A stretch of DNA of 64,000 bases, from assembly GCA_946699065.1 (NCBI GenBank), contig CAMPDV010000452.1:1-64000 (forward strand). Direction: 5' to 3'. Position 1 is the stretch's first letter; the number at the start of each line of letters is the position of its first letter. Position numbers and translations under genes: made by a program. Origin of the DNA: Loxodes magnus (taxonomy: Eukaryota > Ciliophora > Karyorelictea > Loxodida > Loxodidae). Shown here one piece after another: positions 23,555-35,400 of this stretch. The notes beneath the pieces are model-generated. The model was given only the letters and a program-made list of their open reading frames with translations. It did not search any database and had not been told where the DNA came from.

Positions 23555-24626
23555 ATGGAGAAAAAAGAAAAGCAATTTACTAAAAGTATTTTTTTAAGAA
23601 AACTCTTAAGAGCGAGAAACCACATTCTAGGGAAAGTATCTCTACTTCATTTTAAGTATGAAATTCTGCCTAACTTATGCTACTAAAAGTTAATAAACAA
23701 GATCAGTTATAACCAAAGTAAAGGTATTTCTTTAATATTTTTTAGATAAAATCCTTACTGGTCACACTTCACGTGTTTGATCGGTAGCTATATCAAGTGA
23801 CCTGAATTGAATTGTATCAGGTTCTGGAACTCCTGAATATTCGATAAAGATCTGGAATTTCCAGACAAGTGCTCTCCTAAAAACTATAACGGGACATACT
23901 AATACAATTTACTCGGTAATAATCTTCCCTGACTCTAGTTATATAGTCTCAGGATCTTCTGACAAAACCATAAAGATCTGAAACTTATAGACTGGTGCTC
24001 TCATAAGAACTATAACGGGGCATACTTCCTTCGTTAGATCAGTAGTAATCTCCCCTGACTCTAAATATATTATATCGGCATCTGGTGACAAAACCATAAA
24101 GATCTGAAATTTCCACAATGGTGATCTCCAAAGAACTATAACGGGACATACTGATGACATTTACTCGGTAATAATCTCCTATGATTCTAGATATATTATA
24201 TCGGGATCTTAAGATAACACTATAAAGATTTGGGATTTCTAGACTGGCCAGCTTTTGCGAAATCTTACTGGGCATTCAGGTTATGTTTCATCGGTGATAA
24301 TTTCTAAGGATAATAGGTATATAATATCGGGTTCTGGTGACAAGAATATTAAGATATGGGACTTCTCTTCTGGTTAGTGTATTCGTACTCTTCAAGGTCA
24401 TGTAGATGATGTATCAAGTATTCAGTTAAGTGTTGATTCAAGTGTTATCTTTTCTGGTTCTTATGACAGAACAATCAAGATTTGGAACTTTGATAAGGGT
24501 GATTGTATATAGACTTTATAAGGGCATACAAATTTCATATCTTCTATGGCATTGAGTACTGATAATAAATGGTTGGTATCGGGAGGATGGGACAAGACGA
24601 TAAGAAAGTGGAGGATTTCTGGTTGA
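23555..24626 (+). CDS. Seven-bladed WD40-repeat protein, unit 2 (intact)
   Basis: Exon 1 is 23555-23723 and exon 2 is 23746-24626; joined they give 350 codons ending in TGA (349 residues). Residues 1-58 are a basic leader (K-L-L-R-A-R, K-Y-E-I-L-P-N). From about residue 59 to the end there are seven repeats of about 42 residues, each with G-H near the start and K-I-W (R-K-W in the last), enough for one closed beta-propeller. Four internal TGA codons fall at W positions, and seven TAA/TAG read as Q. WD40 propellers are protein-binding platforms; no enzymatic domain is attached. Blades are very alike, including in DNA sequence. Compared with units 1 and 3, differences cluster after G-H-T and after S-G-S. 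The start was chosen because the leader is conserved in all units and only this reading joins in frame across the intron. Confidence 0.85.
23724..23745 (+). other. 22-nt spliceosomal intron in WD40 gene, unit 2
   Basis: GTATTTC...TTTTTTAG, phase 1. Removing it joins A-A-A-G to A-T and keeps the leader and blade 1 in one frame. Confidence 0.75.
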
Positions 24627-26240
24627 GTAACTTATGATTTGACTTAATTAAATTTTACAATTAAAGATAAAAGATATTGGTAATGCATTTAAATGAATGT
24701 TGAATGGTAATAATGTTTGTAGTTATATGAAGTGTTTGCTTTATATATTTATTTAAAATTTGTTATATTCTTAAATATTCTTGGTTAAAAAAAAGGTTGA
24801 GTAATATAGATTATAGAAATTAGTGAGGTATGTTGATTTAAAGTGTCTATGTTTAAAAATATTAAAAATATAATTTTGTTAAATGAAGAAGTAAAATAAG
24901 TTTAAGTTTAATTTTATTCTATAAAATTTTATAGATTTATTTTTAGATTTTGTAAAAATTTCAAGTTGAGTATAAATTTTAATTTTTTTTGTGAAGTAGT
25001 TATTATTTATAAGGGCAAAGTTGGTTTATAATCTTGAATATTAATAAAAAATTTTAATTAGTATTTTATTTTATTTAAAATTAAATTTTATTTTTGATTA
25101 TTTGTAATTTTATTTATTATTAATATTTATTATTATTTAATATTATTAATTATTATTAATTGGTATTAATTATAATTAATTATTAATTATGATTATAAAA
25201 TTTTAATATTTAAGTTTAACATTTTTCGTTTCCGATTTGGAAAAAATTTTCTGATGGTAAGTTTTTATCTTTCAGGTTTAGAGCATGAATTTCATGAAAA
25301 TGAAAAATTTGTTTTTTATTCAGCGTTTTATACTACCAAAGCTTTCTGGGACGGAATAAATTTTTTGATTTCGGGATAAAAATCCTAAATAGGAATAAAA
25401 TTTCAAGAAAAAATTAAAAATATAAAAGATTTTTGGGAAAAAATATGAATTAAAAAAAAAATTTTAAGTGGAATTTTGAAATTTTTTTTGTCGAAATGGA
25501 ATTTTGTAAAATAAAAAGCCTTTCTTTTGTTAGGAAAATTTTTTTATTTTAAAAATTTTTAACAAAATTTATTTGCTTTTTTATTTAAAGAAAAAAAATT
25601 TGTTAAGGTAAATTATTTTTGAAATGATAAAAAAATTATCGTTTATGCTTTTGAAAAATACAATTTTTAATTTTTAACTTCTTTTCGAGTAAATGAAAAA
25701 ATTCGCTTTAAAAATTTTTAATGTTATAAGAATTTACTTAAAAGAAAAGGATCTCAAGAAAAAAGGAGAGATAATAAAATAAACCATGAAATCGTGAAAA
25801 AATTATTCTTTTTTCGCTCTGAGTTATATGCTACAAAAGATTTTCATGATGGATAAATCCTTTTCTTAAAGGGATATAATTTTAAAAGATTTGAAAAGTT
25901 TTTTAAATTGAATTTTAAGAAGTAAAGATAAAAAATAAATGAAAATTTTAGGAAGAAATAAATTAGTAAAAAAAACCTCTATAAGAGTGCTTAACGTTTA
26001 TAATAGGTATTATGAATTGTTAAAAAACTAATCTAAAAGGAATTTAAAAATCCATTTATAAAAATATGAATAGTCAAATAGAAAAAATTAGGTAATGCAT
26101 CTGTAATAATAAATTTTAAGCCAATCTGCAAAGAATTCAAAAAATTAATTAAACAAGGATCAAAATATTATATCTAACCTAACTATATCAAATATACAAA
26201 TAAAAACTTATTAATCAAGTTTAAAAATACCGTTTTATTA
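24627..26240. other. AT-rich spacer downstream of WD40 gene, unit 2
   Basis: No gene seen. Conserved with 1915-3620 and 46663-48790, but shorter in its repeat tracts: one copy of the ~42-bp repeat instead of three. Confidence 0.5.
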
Positions 26241-26244
26241 TAAA

Positions 26245-26615
26245 TAAATGAATAAATAAATTTGATTATAGAGCGCGTAGCACTCTCATTAGTGCGCAGC
26301 TCTTTAAAAAATGTTTCATACTGACAAGAATGTTTGTTACTGATAAAATTATCAGATACTGATAAACTTTGTTCAATATTGGTATAATTATTCAGTACTA
26401 ATAAAAATGTTCAATACTGATATAATTTAAGAATATTCGTAATTTTATCTACTTGTTGGAGGTCCAAGGACATGGCAGGATTGTGTCTCATTGCATCACC
26501 AAAGCAGAGGACGACATGTGTCAATTATGGGTACTTAAATTCCCCAACCTCTGATGAAGAAGACCTTGTTGCTCACCTTCGAACAATGAACAAAGCAATA
26601 TGATAAATAATATAA
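26245..26615 (+). mobile_element. ~370-bp insert private to unit 2 (SINE-like or LINE 5' fragment)
   Basis: Units 1 and 3 run straight through this point (about 3640 and 48805). The insert starts with a GC-rich hairpin-like sequence (26269-26305), passes through several TACTGATAA-type near-repeats and ends in a less AT-rich block (about 26455-26590) with an ATG-led peptide M-A-G-L-C-L-I-A-S-P. A/T-rich flanks prevent a sure target-site duplication call. The head matches 16113-16148, so it may be a 5' piece of a LINE or a non-autonomous element sharing its end. Confidence 0.6.
26269..26305 (+). repeat. GC-rich hairpin-like repeat at head of insert
   Basis: TAGAGCGCGTAGCACTC...GTGCGCAGCTCTTT. 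AGAGC pairs with GCTCT and GCAC with GTGC. Homologous, in opposite orientation, to 16113-16148. Confidence 0.6.
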
Positions 26616-27859
26616 TAATAAGAAAAACATTAAAAATTTAAAAAGATTAGCAAAAGTGCCTTGAAAAGAGCTTACTACGACTAACTATCTGTTTTTAGTT
26701 TGCGAAAAGATATTAATTTAGAAGAGAAAAATTAGTTTTTAAGAAAAAAATTGCTATATTAAATATTTTTTCTCTTTAAAATTTTTTCTCATTTCGTAAT
26801 ATTAAAATGAATAGCTTTAAAAATAAACTTTCTGATTTTAAGCAACTTGAATATATCTACTATGTATATAGAAAATCGATTTTATTTATTAATCTTAAAA
26901 TTTGAATTTCTAATGAAGCTATTTTATTAAAGCTGAAAGCTTTTTTAAAAAATAGATTGATTATTTATCATATAAAAAACATTTGCTAGTAAACTATATA
27001 AATAATTTGAATATATGCAAAATTATAAAAATCTTCACTTTCTTGTAAATTATCTTATATTCCATCTAAAATAAGAATAAAATTATATTCTAATATTAAA
27101 TAATAAGAATTACCAAAATGAAAGTGTAAATAATTAAGAAATCAATATAGTTTTGATTATATCAAAAAAGGTTAAAAGCTTTAATCTTTTGTATTAATTA
27201 AAATAATATACAAAGTGTAAGTTAATAACTATTATAATTATATCTATAAAAAATGGGAAATATTTCGTACAATATAAAAAGAAACATATATAGCATAATA
27301 AAAAGCAAAGTTTCTACTTAGCCGATAATGCTAATAGTACACAATTTCATAAATGATCTTAATAATGAGCTATTTTTGTTTTATTCTAAATTATTTGACA
27401 ACTAAATTATAATTTTTAATTTCACATTCCTTTAATAAACGTTTGGTTATTATACAATATAGTAATTTTTTATTTAAGATACTAAATATTCATAAACATA
27501 AAACATTTAAAGTGGTTTAATAAATATGATTTTTAAAAGATTAAACACTTATTTAAATTTAAAATATCTTATCAAGAAATTAAATTAAAATGTTTTCATA
27601 TTCATTTTATAATTAAATAGTCATTATTTATTGTTTATTTATCTATTTTATTAATGTTTTAAAGATTGCAATTATATTTATTCATAAAGTATGATATCAA
27701 CTGAAAATTGCTAGATTATTTAAAGATAAAAACTTAATTCTTAAAACAATTCTTTTATAAGATAAACAGTGATAAGATGATATTATAGCTTAAAAAGATA
27801 ATTTTTTTTTGCAAATTGATTTATAAAACAAAACTTAATTTTATATGAGATTAATTGAA

Positions 27860-30660
27860 GATGAGCAAGAATTTGAGGAAATATAAAATAAATAGGTTAT
27901 AAGATGCAATAAATCGTCAAAAATATTTAGAATCTTTCCTGCAAACTTATCTAGAATTCTTTTAGATAGATTAAGATAATCTTGAAGTTTAATATGAATT
28001 TATCAAAAATAACATCTAATACAATGCTGATTAAACATTGGGATCCTTTATTCCAGACTCAAGTTATAACAAATATCTCGAGATCTTACTAAGAAATATA
28101 TAGGCCTAAAAGAGCTAACTCAGTATATAAGAAGCATACATTATATCTGGAAGAATAAACAAATAAGTAACTAATATTCATGAAAAGGTGAAACGACATT
28201 CTGAATGACTTCAATTCTAATTTGTGAAAGTTTGAAAAAACAAAGCAAAAAGAAACTTTTACTTCTAAATGGAGATGCTAAAGAAATATTTTCAAATACT
28301 AAGAAAATTAAAAATCCTAAAAAAATTAATTAAATGAACTTTGATTAAGAAATCAAAAATAAATCCATTGAGTCATGGAAGAATTTATTTTTTAGAAAAA
28401 TTTTAATCTAACTAAATAATATAATTCTCAGTAATTAAAAAATAGATAAAATATAAGATAGTATATAGGAAATTAAAAATTATCAACTCTCATATTTATT
28501 AAGATTTTATCTTTTTACCATACAAGAAATACAAGAAATTATAAAAGAAATTACGAATGTAAAAGCAGCTGTTTCAGCTTGAATAAAAAGTGAATTTCTG
28601 AAATATTGTGGATAATATTTGATAATAATTCTTCACTCTTTTCTGAATAATATGTTAAGATTTGGAAGAATCCCTTAGGAATTTAAATACATTGGCGATA
28701 ATTTCAATATTAAAAAAGGAATCAAAGATGACTGGAAAAACTGACTACCTGTTTCTCTTATTAATATTATTATAAAACTATATGATAAAGCTTTAACAAA
28801 AATACTATACAATCTGATTTATTAGAGAAATTTGATTCACTCTTCATAAATGGGATTTATGAAAATTAGATAAGCAACTTAATAAATTTGAATAATATAA
28901 CAAATAATTGATAACTATCGGAAAAGTGCTAAAAGTAAGACTAAATTGATAGCAACACTGATAGATGTTGAAAAAATGTTTGACTCAATAGAAAGAAGAC
29001 TTTTGTTTGATTAACTTAAGAGAGTTAAACTACCACTTGGAATAATAATAGCCTTAGAGTTGTTTTACATAAACCTAAATTCTTCATTTAAAACAGATGG
29101 AAAGAACACCAGAACATTATAATACAACAATGGAGTTATGTAAGGAAATTCGCATGGACTGGTTTTAGCATTGTTGTATTATGACGTAGTAATTAGATAT
29201 TTGGAAAGTAAAAGTACCTAATTGAGATTCAAATGCCAGGGTTGGAGAATTAGCTTAGCATGCGGACGATGAACAGATGATCTGATTCTTCTTTCCAAAA
29301 CTGCAAAGTAGATGAAAGAGTTAATAAATGAAGCAAGTAAGCATTTTTACATAAACGCAATTAAATATAAATGTTATCAAATCTGAATGTGTCTAAATTT
29401 TAAAGAAACATTATAAATAATAAAATTTAAATTTATGATTAGATAATTAACCAATTATTTAAAAGGAACTAGTTACATATTTAGATGTAATGCTACATTA
29501 GAAGAAGAATTTTAATTCCCATTGTAAAGAAGTCGCGTTCAAGTATTTAGTGCAATGAAAAAAGCTTTTTTTAACTTATAAGATATAAGAATGTGATTTC
29601 TTGACATTTTAAAACTTTATGCAAACTTTTTATATTTACCTAAAGCAGAATATGGAGGAGAACTAGTACCATGGTGTATTCAGAAAGGAAAAACTGGAGT
29701 TTTGAATAGAATTGAATCAAGTACGAGAATGATTTAAAGAAAAGCATTTCAAGCAGCAACTTAAACATTAAAAAGTTATGTTTCATAGATTTAAACTGGT
29801 TATATTTCAAACACATTATGGCAATAAAGTGTTTTAAATTCTATTATAAAATGAAATAAGAAAGTATTGATTTTCCAACATCGACAATTTCATTACCAAC
29901 TGAAAAATTTTATTTCAATGCTATGATCAAGTTTAGCAATTATCAGACCTCTATAGTATCTAGCTGTAGAACTCCAAGATTATTACAAATTAAAAAATTT
30001 TACTAAATATATAAGAGACAAAATACAATAATATTTCTATAATACAGCTACTCAAAAGTTTAAGAGAATGAAAAAAGTTTAAATATATACTGAACAATTT
30101 CGTATCTTAACCAATTTCTAGTAATTACTTACACTAAATTGAACAAATAATTTAGACAAGAAATTATCAGTATATATAAACTTAGAACCCAATCTTTTAA
30201 TTTTCGAAAAGATCTTTAAGATCATCATTATCCTATTGATAATCCCTACTGCATGTGTGGAGAGTATGGTAAAATTTAGCACATTTTTAAATGTATATAC
30301 TATTCTAATATAAGAGACTGACTATCGTAAAAGATTGAGAATTATGACTTAAGACGCTTTATAATATATGATTAAGGACTTATAAACTTCTTTCCAAATT
30401 ATTATTTGGGATATTTAGATTTATAAATAAAAAATTTTTACAAGAAACTTATATCAAGAAGATTAGAATTATTAGAAATGAAAAAAGTGAAAAAGGAAAA
30501 CATAAAAGAGAGACTATAACAAGAGTAATTTAAAATTGATGAGTTCAAGATTATATTAAAAAACATTAAAAACATTTACTAATGTCTTATTGAAGTAAGC
30601 AATTCTTGCAATTATAGATGTCAAAAATATTTAAGTTTAAAATTTAAATAAACAGTTTCA
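27860..30660 (+). CDS. Non-LTR (LINE) reverse transcriptase region, unit 2
   Basis: Same protein as at 4890. From about 28510 to 29345 it reads in one frame: A-W-I-K-S-E-F-L, W-L-P-V-S-L-I, I-D-V-E-K-M-F-D-S-I (about 28951-28990), G-N-S-H-G-L-V-L-A and G-R-W-T-D-D-L-I-L-L-S-K-T (29263-29303). The catalytic pair is D-D, but the preceding residues are W-T rather than the usual F/Y-A. Two bases are missing near 29340 relative to unit 1, breaking the frame before I-N-V-I-K-S-E. C-terminal knuckle C-M-C-G...H-I-F-K-C at about 30250-30294. No endonuclease domain was found; upstream sequence to 26650 is AT-rich. Almost identical to the unit 3 copy. Confidence 0.75.
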
Positions 30661-30669
30661 TACAACAAC

Positions 30670-31790
30670 TCTTTTATTAAATTGAAATACTATTACTAAA
30701 TAGCTTTAATTTATACCATTTATTTTTATAAATAATTATTAAAATTTAAGTTCTAAAAACTAATTAAATTGCTAATGAAGCCATTTAAATAACTCTTTAT
30801 TTAACTATAATTAATAAAACATAGATAATATAAAGGAAGAAATATCTAAAAGGAATTTAAGTTCTAAGTAAACTAAAGGAAACTTTAGCTTTATTACTTT
30901 AATAATATAAATTCTAAATGATAGCAAAATATAGTTTAAAATAATCCTTTATAATAGTAAGATATTAATATTAAAAATACTATATCAAATAATTAAATAA
31001 TTATATGCTTAGCTAGAATTAATTATCTTTGTATTAATTTAAAACTAATAAAGAGTATGCTTTTCATAATTTTGATAAGAGTTTTAAATAATTGGTTAAC
31101 AATAAGCATTTGATTACTAGATTATAAAAATATAAAAGTTCACATTTGATAATTAATGTCTACAATAATTAAAACAATAATTTAGTAAATTAAAAAATAA
31201 ATATAGTTAAACATATCTTTAGAGATAACTGTATAAAATAAAATTAATAAAGAATTATAAATAATTATAAATTTAATGAATGTATAATTTTTAGTTCTAA
31301 ATAATATAAGTAATTATAATAATAATCTTAACTAACTTTTATTATTTTTTAAAGTTAAGTATAAATTATTAATTTATATATCAAAATTTAATTAAACTTA
31401 TTATAATTATGTAAAATTAATTATTTTATAATTGTCAGTTTAAAGAAATTTAAATATAAGCCATTATTATTAATTTGCTAATAATAAGAAAATTATACTT
31501 ACATAAAATATTTAACTATAATTAAATTACTTTATTTCTTTAAAAACATATTTTAACTAAAAATATCCTTTAATATTATAAATGGTAAATGATTAAATTT
31601 TATTTATCCTATCATTTTTATTATTTATATATATCAACAGCTATATTAGAAAGGCCCATATTTTAGCTTAAAATAATAAAATAAATGATAATTATTAAAA
31701 TAATTTATTTTAATTTTTAAAAATTAATAAATAAAAAATCTTATTCACTATTTAAAAGTTTAAATAATAAGTAATAATAATAAACTATAA
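30670..31790. other. AT-rich stretch, unit 2
   Basis: I see no gene or clear repeat in it; nearly identical to 52855-53980. Confidence 0.4.
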
Positions 31791-31799
31791 GAGTTTAAA

Positions 31800-32850
31800 T
31801 ATTTTAAATATTGAGACATAATTGTATAATTATTGGCATTTAACCAGGCAAATTACGCTAAATTTAAAAGTTTGTATATTTCATTCATGGTTCTCTTTCA
31901 CTCTCATCTTGATAAAGAATTTTTAAGCTCATTAGATCTGTTTATGGGTTTTTAATATAACTTATTTTCTCTTCATTCTAGTTCTTAAAATCTTAAATGG
32001 TCTCCTAAATATTATTGATGAAATAATTTTATGTACTTATCTAATTTAATTATCTTATCTTTTTTAAATTATTTATTAATATAGTTTTAGTCATATAAAA
32101 CAAGTCTTTTACACTATTTTCCATTAATTATTTTAAGTTTATTAAAATTTTTTAATATCTGCAAAAAGATTACGTTTGAAAATGTACTCAAACGTATCAA
32201 ATTCCTATCTACTTAAGCAAACTTTATTGAATTGAGTTTTAATATATCGACGATTCCGTTCATATTAAAGGTTATAAGATAAGTAATTAATTTTTTAGAT
32301 TGAAATAGTTTCTTAAATTAGACGTCTATTGTATTTAGCGTATATTATTAAAGAGAAAACTTTTTATATATCTCTTATTAAATCAACAAATCTTTTCGCT
32401 GTTTATATGACTGCATTTCTTTAAAGGCATTATTAGAATAAATTTTTTTAAATAATTCTATGCTTATTAAACTCTTTGAAATCATCAATTATAATATCTA
32501 TTTGCGGATATTCATAAGTAAGCAAGGTTTTGATTATCTTGATAACTCTTAATTTTAATAAATATTTATCTTACTTCAAATTAATTTCTTTGCTCTGATT
32601 TTGAGAATAAAGATTAAATGATGTAATTTTTTCTTTTTACTAAGTAGAATTATTTTTGTTAAATTGGAGCTATCATTGTCGATATTAAAGTGAAAGGTAA
32701 AAATAAACTATTATTCCCAACACTTGTACAATATTTAATGACTTATAGATAGCTAATCTAAATCTTTCTCTTACACATGTTGTTCTTATGTTAAAATTCT
32801 ATTTAAGGAAATAATAGTATGCTACATTATAGTAAAGCAAATAATTAAAG
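31800..32850 (-). CDS. Possible hypothetical protein region, unit 2
   Basis: The minus strand gives protein-like text in two frames: one through I-I-I-D-D-F-K-E-F-N-K and T-A-K-R-F-V-D-L-I-R-D (about 32300-32520), the other from M-N-G-I-V-D-I-L-K-L (ATG near 32260) through E-L-E-W-R-E-N-K to S-R-W-E-W-K-R (about 31890). A frameshift or short intron between them would join one gene. No family recognised. The unit 3 copy is too similar to help. Confidence 0.25.
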
Positions 32851-32859
32851 TAACGGCTT

Positions 32860-34090
32860 ATTAAGGAGGAAACTTTGAAGCAAAAATTTTAAATTTCTAA
32901 ATTTTAGTTTTAGAAGTGCCCTTAAACTATTGCTTCTTTTTCTTATTTAAGAAATAGAAATAATTTGAGTAGAGGTTTGATATTAATAGGAATAAAGTAA
33001 ATGGTATTTAGTTTTTTTTAGTTTCTAATAATCTAATAACTAGGTATGGGTTTGGATTTAGTAGAAGTAAAATAGGTTATAGTTTTTGTTATAATAGTAG
33101 AATGTAATATTTGTATGTTAAATAATAAATAGATATTATATAAGTTATTAAAGAAGTAATTTGAAATGAGTTATTTAGGTTTGTTAGTAAAAATATGTAA
33201 ATAGTATATTTGATAGTAGTAATAGTAGTTTTGATAGTTACTGTTGATATAGTTAAATGTTATTTAAATAATGTTAAATGACTATGAATTGATAAATAAA
33301 TAATTAGTATATTTAATTTAAAAATAATAAAATTAATTAATTAAATTATTATTTTATCAAAAAAGATTAATTTAAATTAGTCATCAAAAATATAAAAGCA
33401 TTATAAGGGATTATACTACTAATATTTTAAAACTATAAACATTATTATTCAAAATCAATATAATCATTAAATCATTAGTCTATTATTCATTAACTACTTT
33501 AAGTCAAAATACTAACTAATCATTTTATCCTTTTTAATCAAATTCAATTATCATTTATTAAATAATCCTAATTTACTTTAAATATTCTAAAATTATCACT
33601 AAATCATATTCAATTTATTAAAAAGCCTAATTTAAAACTTTCATAATCAAGGAATCCCTTTTAGAATATTTAACTATATATTAATCAAAGTATTTTAAAT
33701 CTATTTTATTAAACTTAAACAACTAATTTTATATTATATTTTTATTACATTTTAGCTAGTTTATACTAAATCAAATAATTATGTAGCATAAGAATTAATT
33801 ATTTAATAATAATAAAACTTTAGAAATTATTTTTAACTTAATAGATTCATTAATATCCTATAAATATTATCTCTTTTAATTTCAATCTTTTTTCTATTAG
33901 AATTTATTAAGTTTTAGATATCTTTATTGCTCTATTTATTAAATTAAGATAACCTTTTAATTTTAGGAGCAACTCTAAACAACACCCCCCAGACAACCCT
34001 AGAAACACTAACATGAAACAATATCGACTGAGGACCTTCCCAAGAAGCAAAATATTAGTAACTTTCAGGCCTAGATTAGGACATTCAACC
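32860..34090. other. AT-rich stretch upstream of ORF1, unit 2
   Basis: No gene supported. The last ~130 bases before 34096 become less AT-rich and may be the 5' leader of the ORF1. Unit 3 lacks one base there (about 56242), which argues against coding in that leader. Confidence 0.4.
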
Positions 34091-34095
34091 CCTAC

Positions 34096-34731
34096 ATGGA
34101 CCTCGGAGATCTCAATAAAGAACAAATCTTAGGAATGACGAAGGAGGAAATGGCTAAGCTTATCTTAGCATTAATAGGAAAAAATAAAGATCTGGAAAAA
34201 CAGATTGAAGAACTAGCTTAAGAACAGCAAGAGCATTTAGAAGATGAGGAAACCCATGCTCCTAGAAACTTAAACCAGGTTGCAATGAATATCAGAATTG
34301 ACGAATTCGATAGGCAGCTAGAACAATTATACGAATCGAATGAAAATATTCATATCAAATTGGAAAAATTAGAGACAACTGTAAAATAATAGGCTATGCA
34401 ATCTATCCCAATGGAGATCGAATAAGAGAATAATAAGCCAATTGAGCAAACTAAAGAGAAATATTTTAGGAAAAAATGTTACATCTGCAGGAGAACAGAC
34501 CACCTATGGAGATGCTGGAAGAGAAAGAAGATTTAATAGAAAATATGGAATGACCTAACCTAATTTTACCCAACCAGGAATGGAGAAATTTATAAGAAGA
34601 AAGCAAGCTATATGAAGAGACAACCATTCCGAAAACTTGACAGTGAAGGGAGGAGAAGACCACCTAGAGATCAAGTTCCTATTGGTTGGATAGGGAAGTA
34701 GGAAGCTTTTAAGTAGACGATCCTTCTTTAA
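34096..34731 (+). CDS. LINE ORF1 (Gag-like): coiled coil + zinc knuckle, unit 2
   Basis: Starts at ATG 34096 (M-D-L-G-D-L-N-K-E-Q). Order: helical region with K-N-K-D-L-E-K-Q-I-E-E-L, acidic linker, second helical region, Gln/Pro-rich link, then K-C-Y-I-C-R-R-T-D-H-L-W-R-C-W. This is C-X2-C-X4-H-X3-C, one residue shorter than the usual knuckle before the last Cys. After it, Y-P-T-R-N-G-E-I-Y-K-K-K matches the ORF1 at 14487 in position and character. TAA/TAG occur inside as Q. No in-frame TGA follows for a long way, so the end shown is arbitrary. Nucleic-acid-binding role is inferred. No RT follows on this strand, so it seems to be an orphan piece of an element. Confidence 0.6.
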
Positions 34732-35400
34732 CACTTTAATTTAAATTTAAAACCTTTTAATTTTAGAATTTAAAGCTAAAATTTGCTAAAAATAAGAATA
34801 TTTATGTAATTTTTAGTTTAAATGTTTTAGTAATTGTATATTTATTTATAATTTTCTAAACGCTAAACTTTTTATAAAGAAAGGTTTATTTGTAATTGCC
34901 TTACACATTTATAAATTTTTTAATTATTTAATATATAATAAAAATATTTATTTAATTTTATAAATAGTTCTTTAATTTATATAAAAAGTTAGCTTTTTTA
35001 AAAAGATATAAAATTTATAGATATTGTAGTTAAATATGTTTAAATTATAATTCATTTCAGGACTGAATTTTAATATTAATTTTTTCTTCGTGAATTTAAT
35101 AAAAAATCTTAAAATTTGTGACTTTCTTTCTCTTTACTAACGATTATCTAAAAGTATTATCACTAAAGAATTCTTTAAGATTTTACTCTTTTTTTACTTC
35201 TAATATTTTTAGATTATAACATTAATTAAAATATCTTTTTATCTATTTTATTTTAAGAGGATCTAAATTAAAAATAATAAGGATTATCTGCTAATTGAAT
35301 GAAATTTTACTTTTTTAATTTTATTTATTATAAATTCTAAAGTTTATCTTACATTTTATCTTTATAAATTATTATCTTTTAACCTTCTTTTTTTTAAAAG

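Noticed and set aside
23970..24100. TGA codons in the WD40 genes as true stops (pseudogenes)
   Set aside because: They fall at Trp positions, notably the K-I-W, in several blades and copies, while the rest of the frame is intact.
23939..24275. Open frames on the minus strand across the unit 2 WD40 gene
   Set aside because: They are antisense shadows of the repeats; the plus strand carries the WD40 motifs.
23658..24626. WD40 gene start at ATG 23658 without an intron
   Set aside because: It reads through in units 2 and 3, but unit 1 would be frameshifted by its +2 indel, and the conserved leader upstream would be left unexplained.
26269..26305. tRNA gene
   Set aside because: The hairpin is too short and lacks D, anticodon and T-arm structure.
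34013..34095. Upstream start for the ORF1 at 34096
   Set aside because: Unit 3 lacks one base in this leader, so the frame is not conserved upstream of 34096.
34466..34663. Minus-strand open frame (also 56651-56848)
   Set aside because: Opposite strand of the zinc-knuckle ORF1, which is supported by the C-X2-C-X4-H-X3-C motif.
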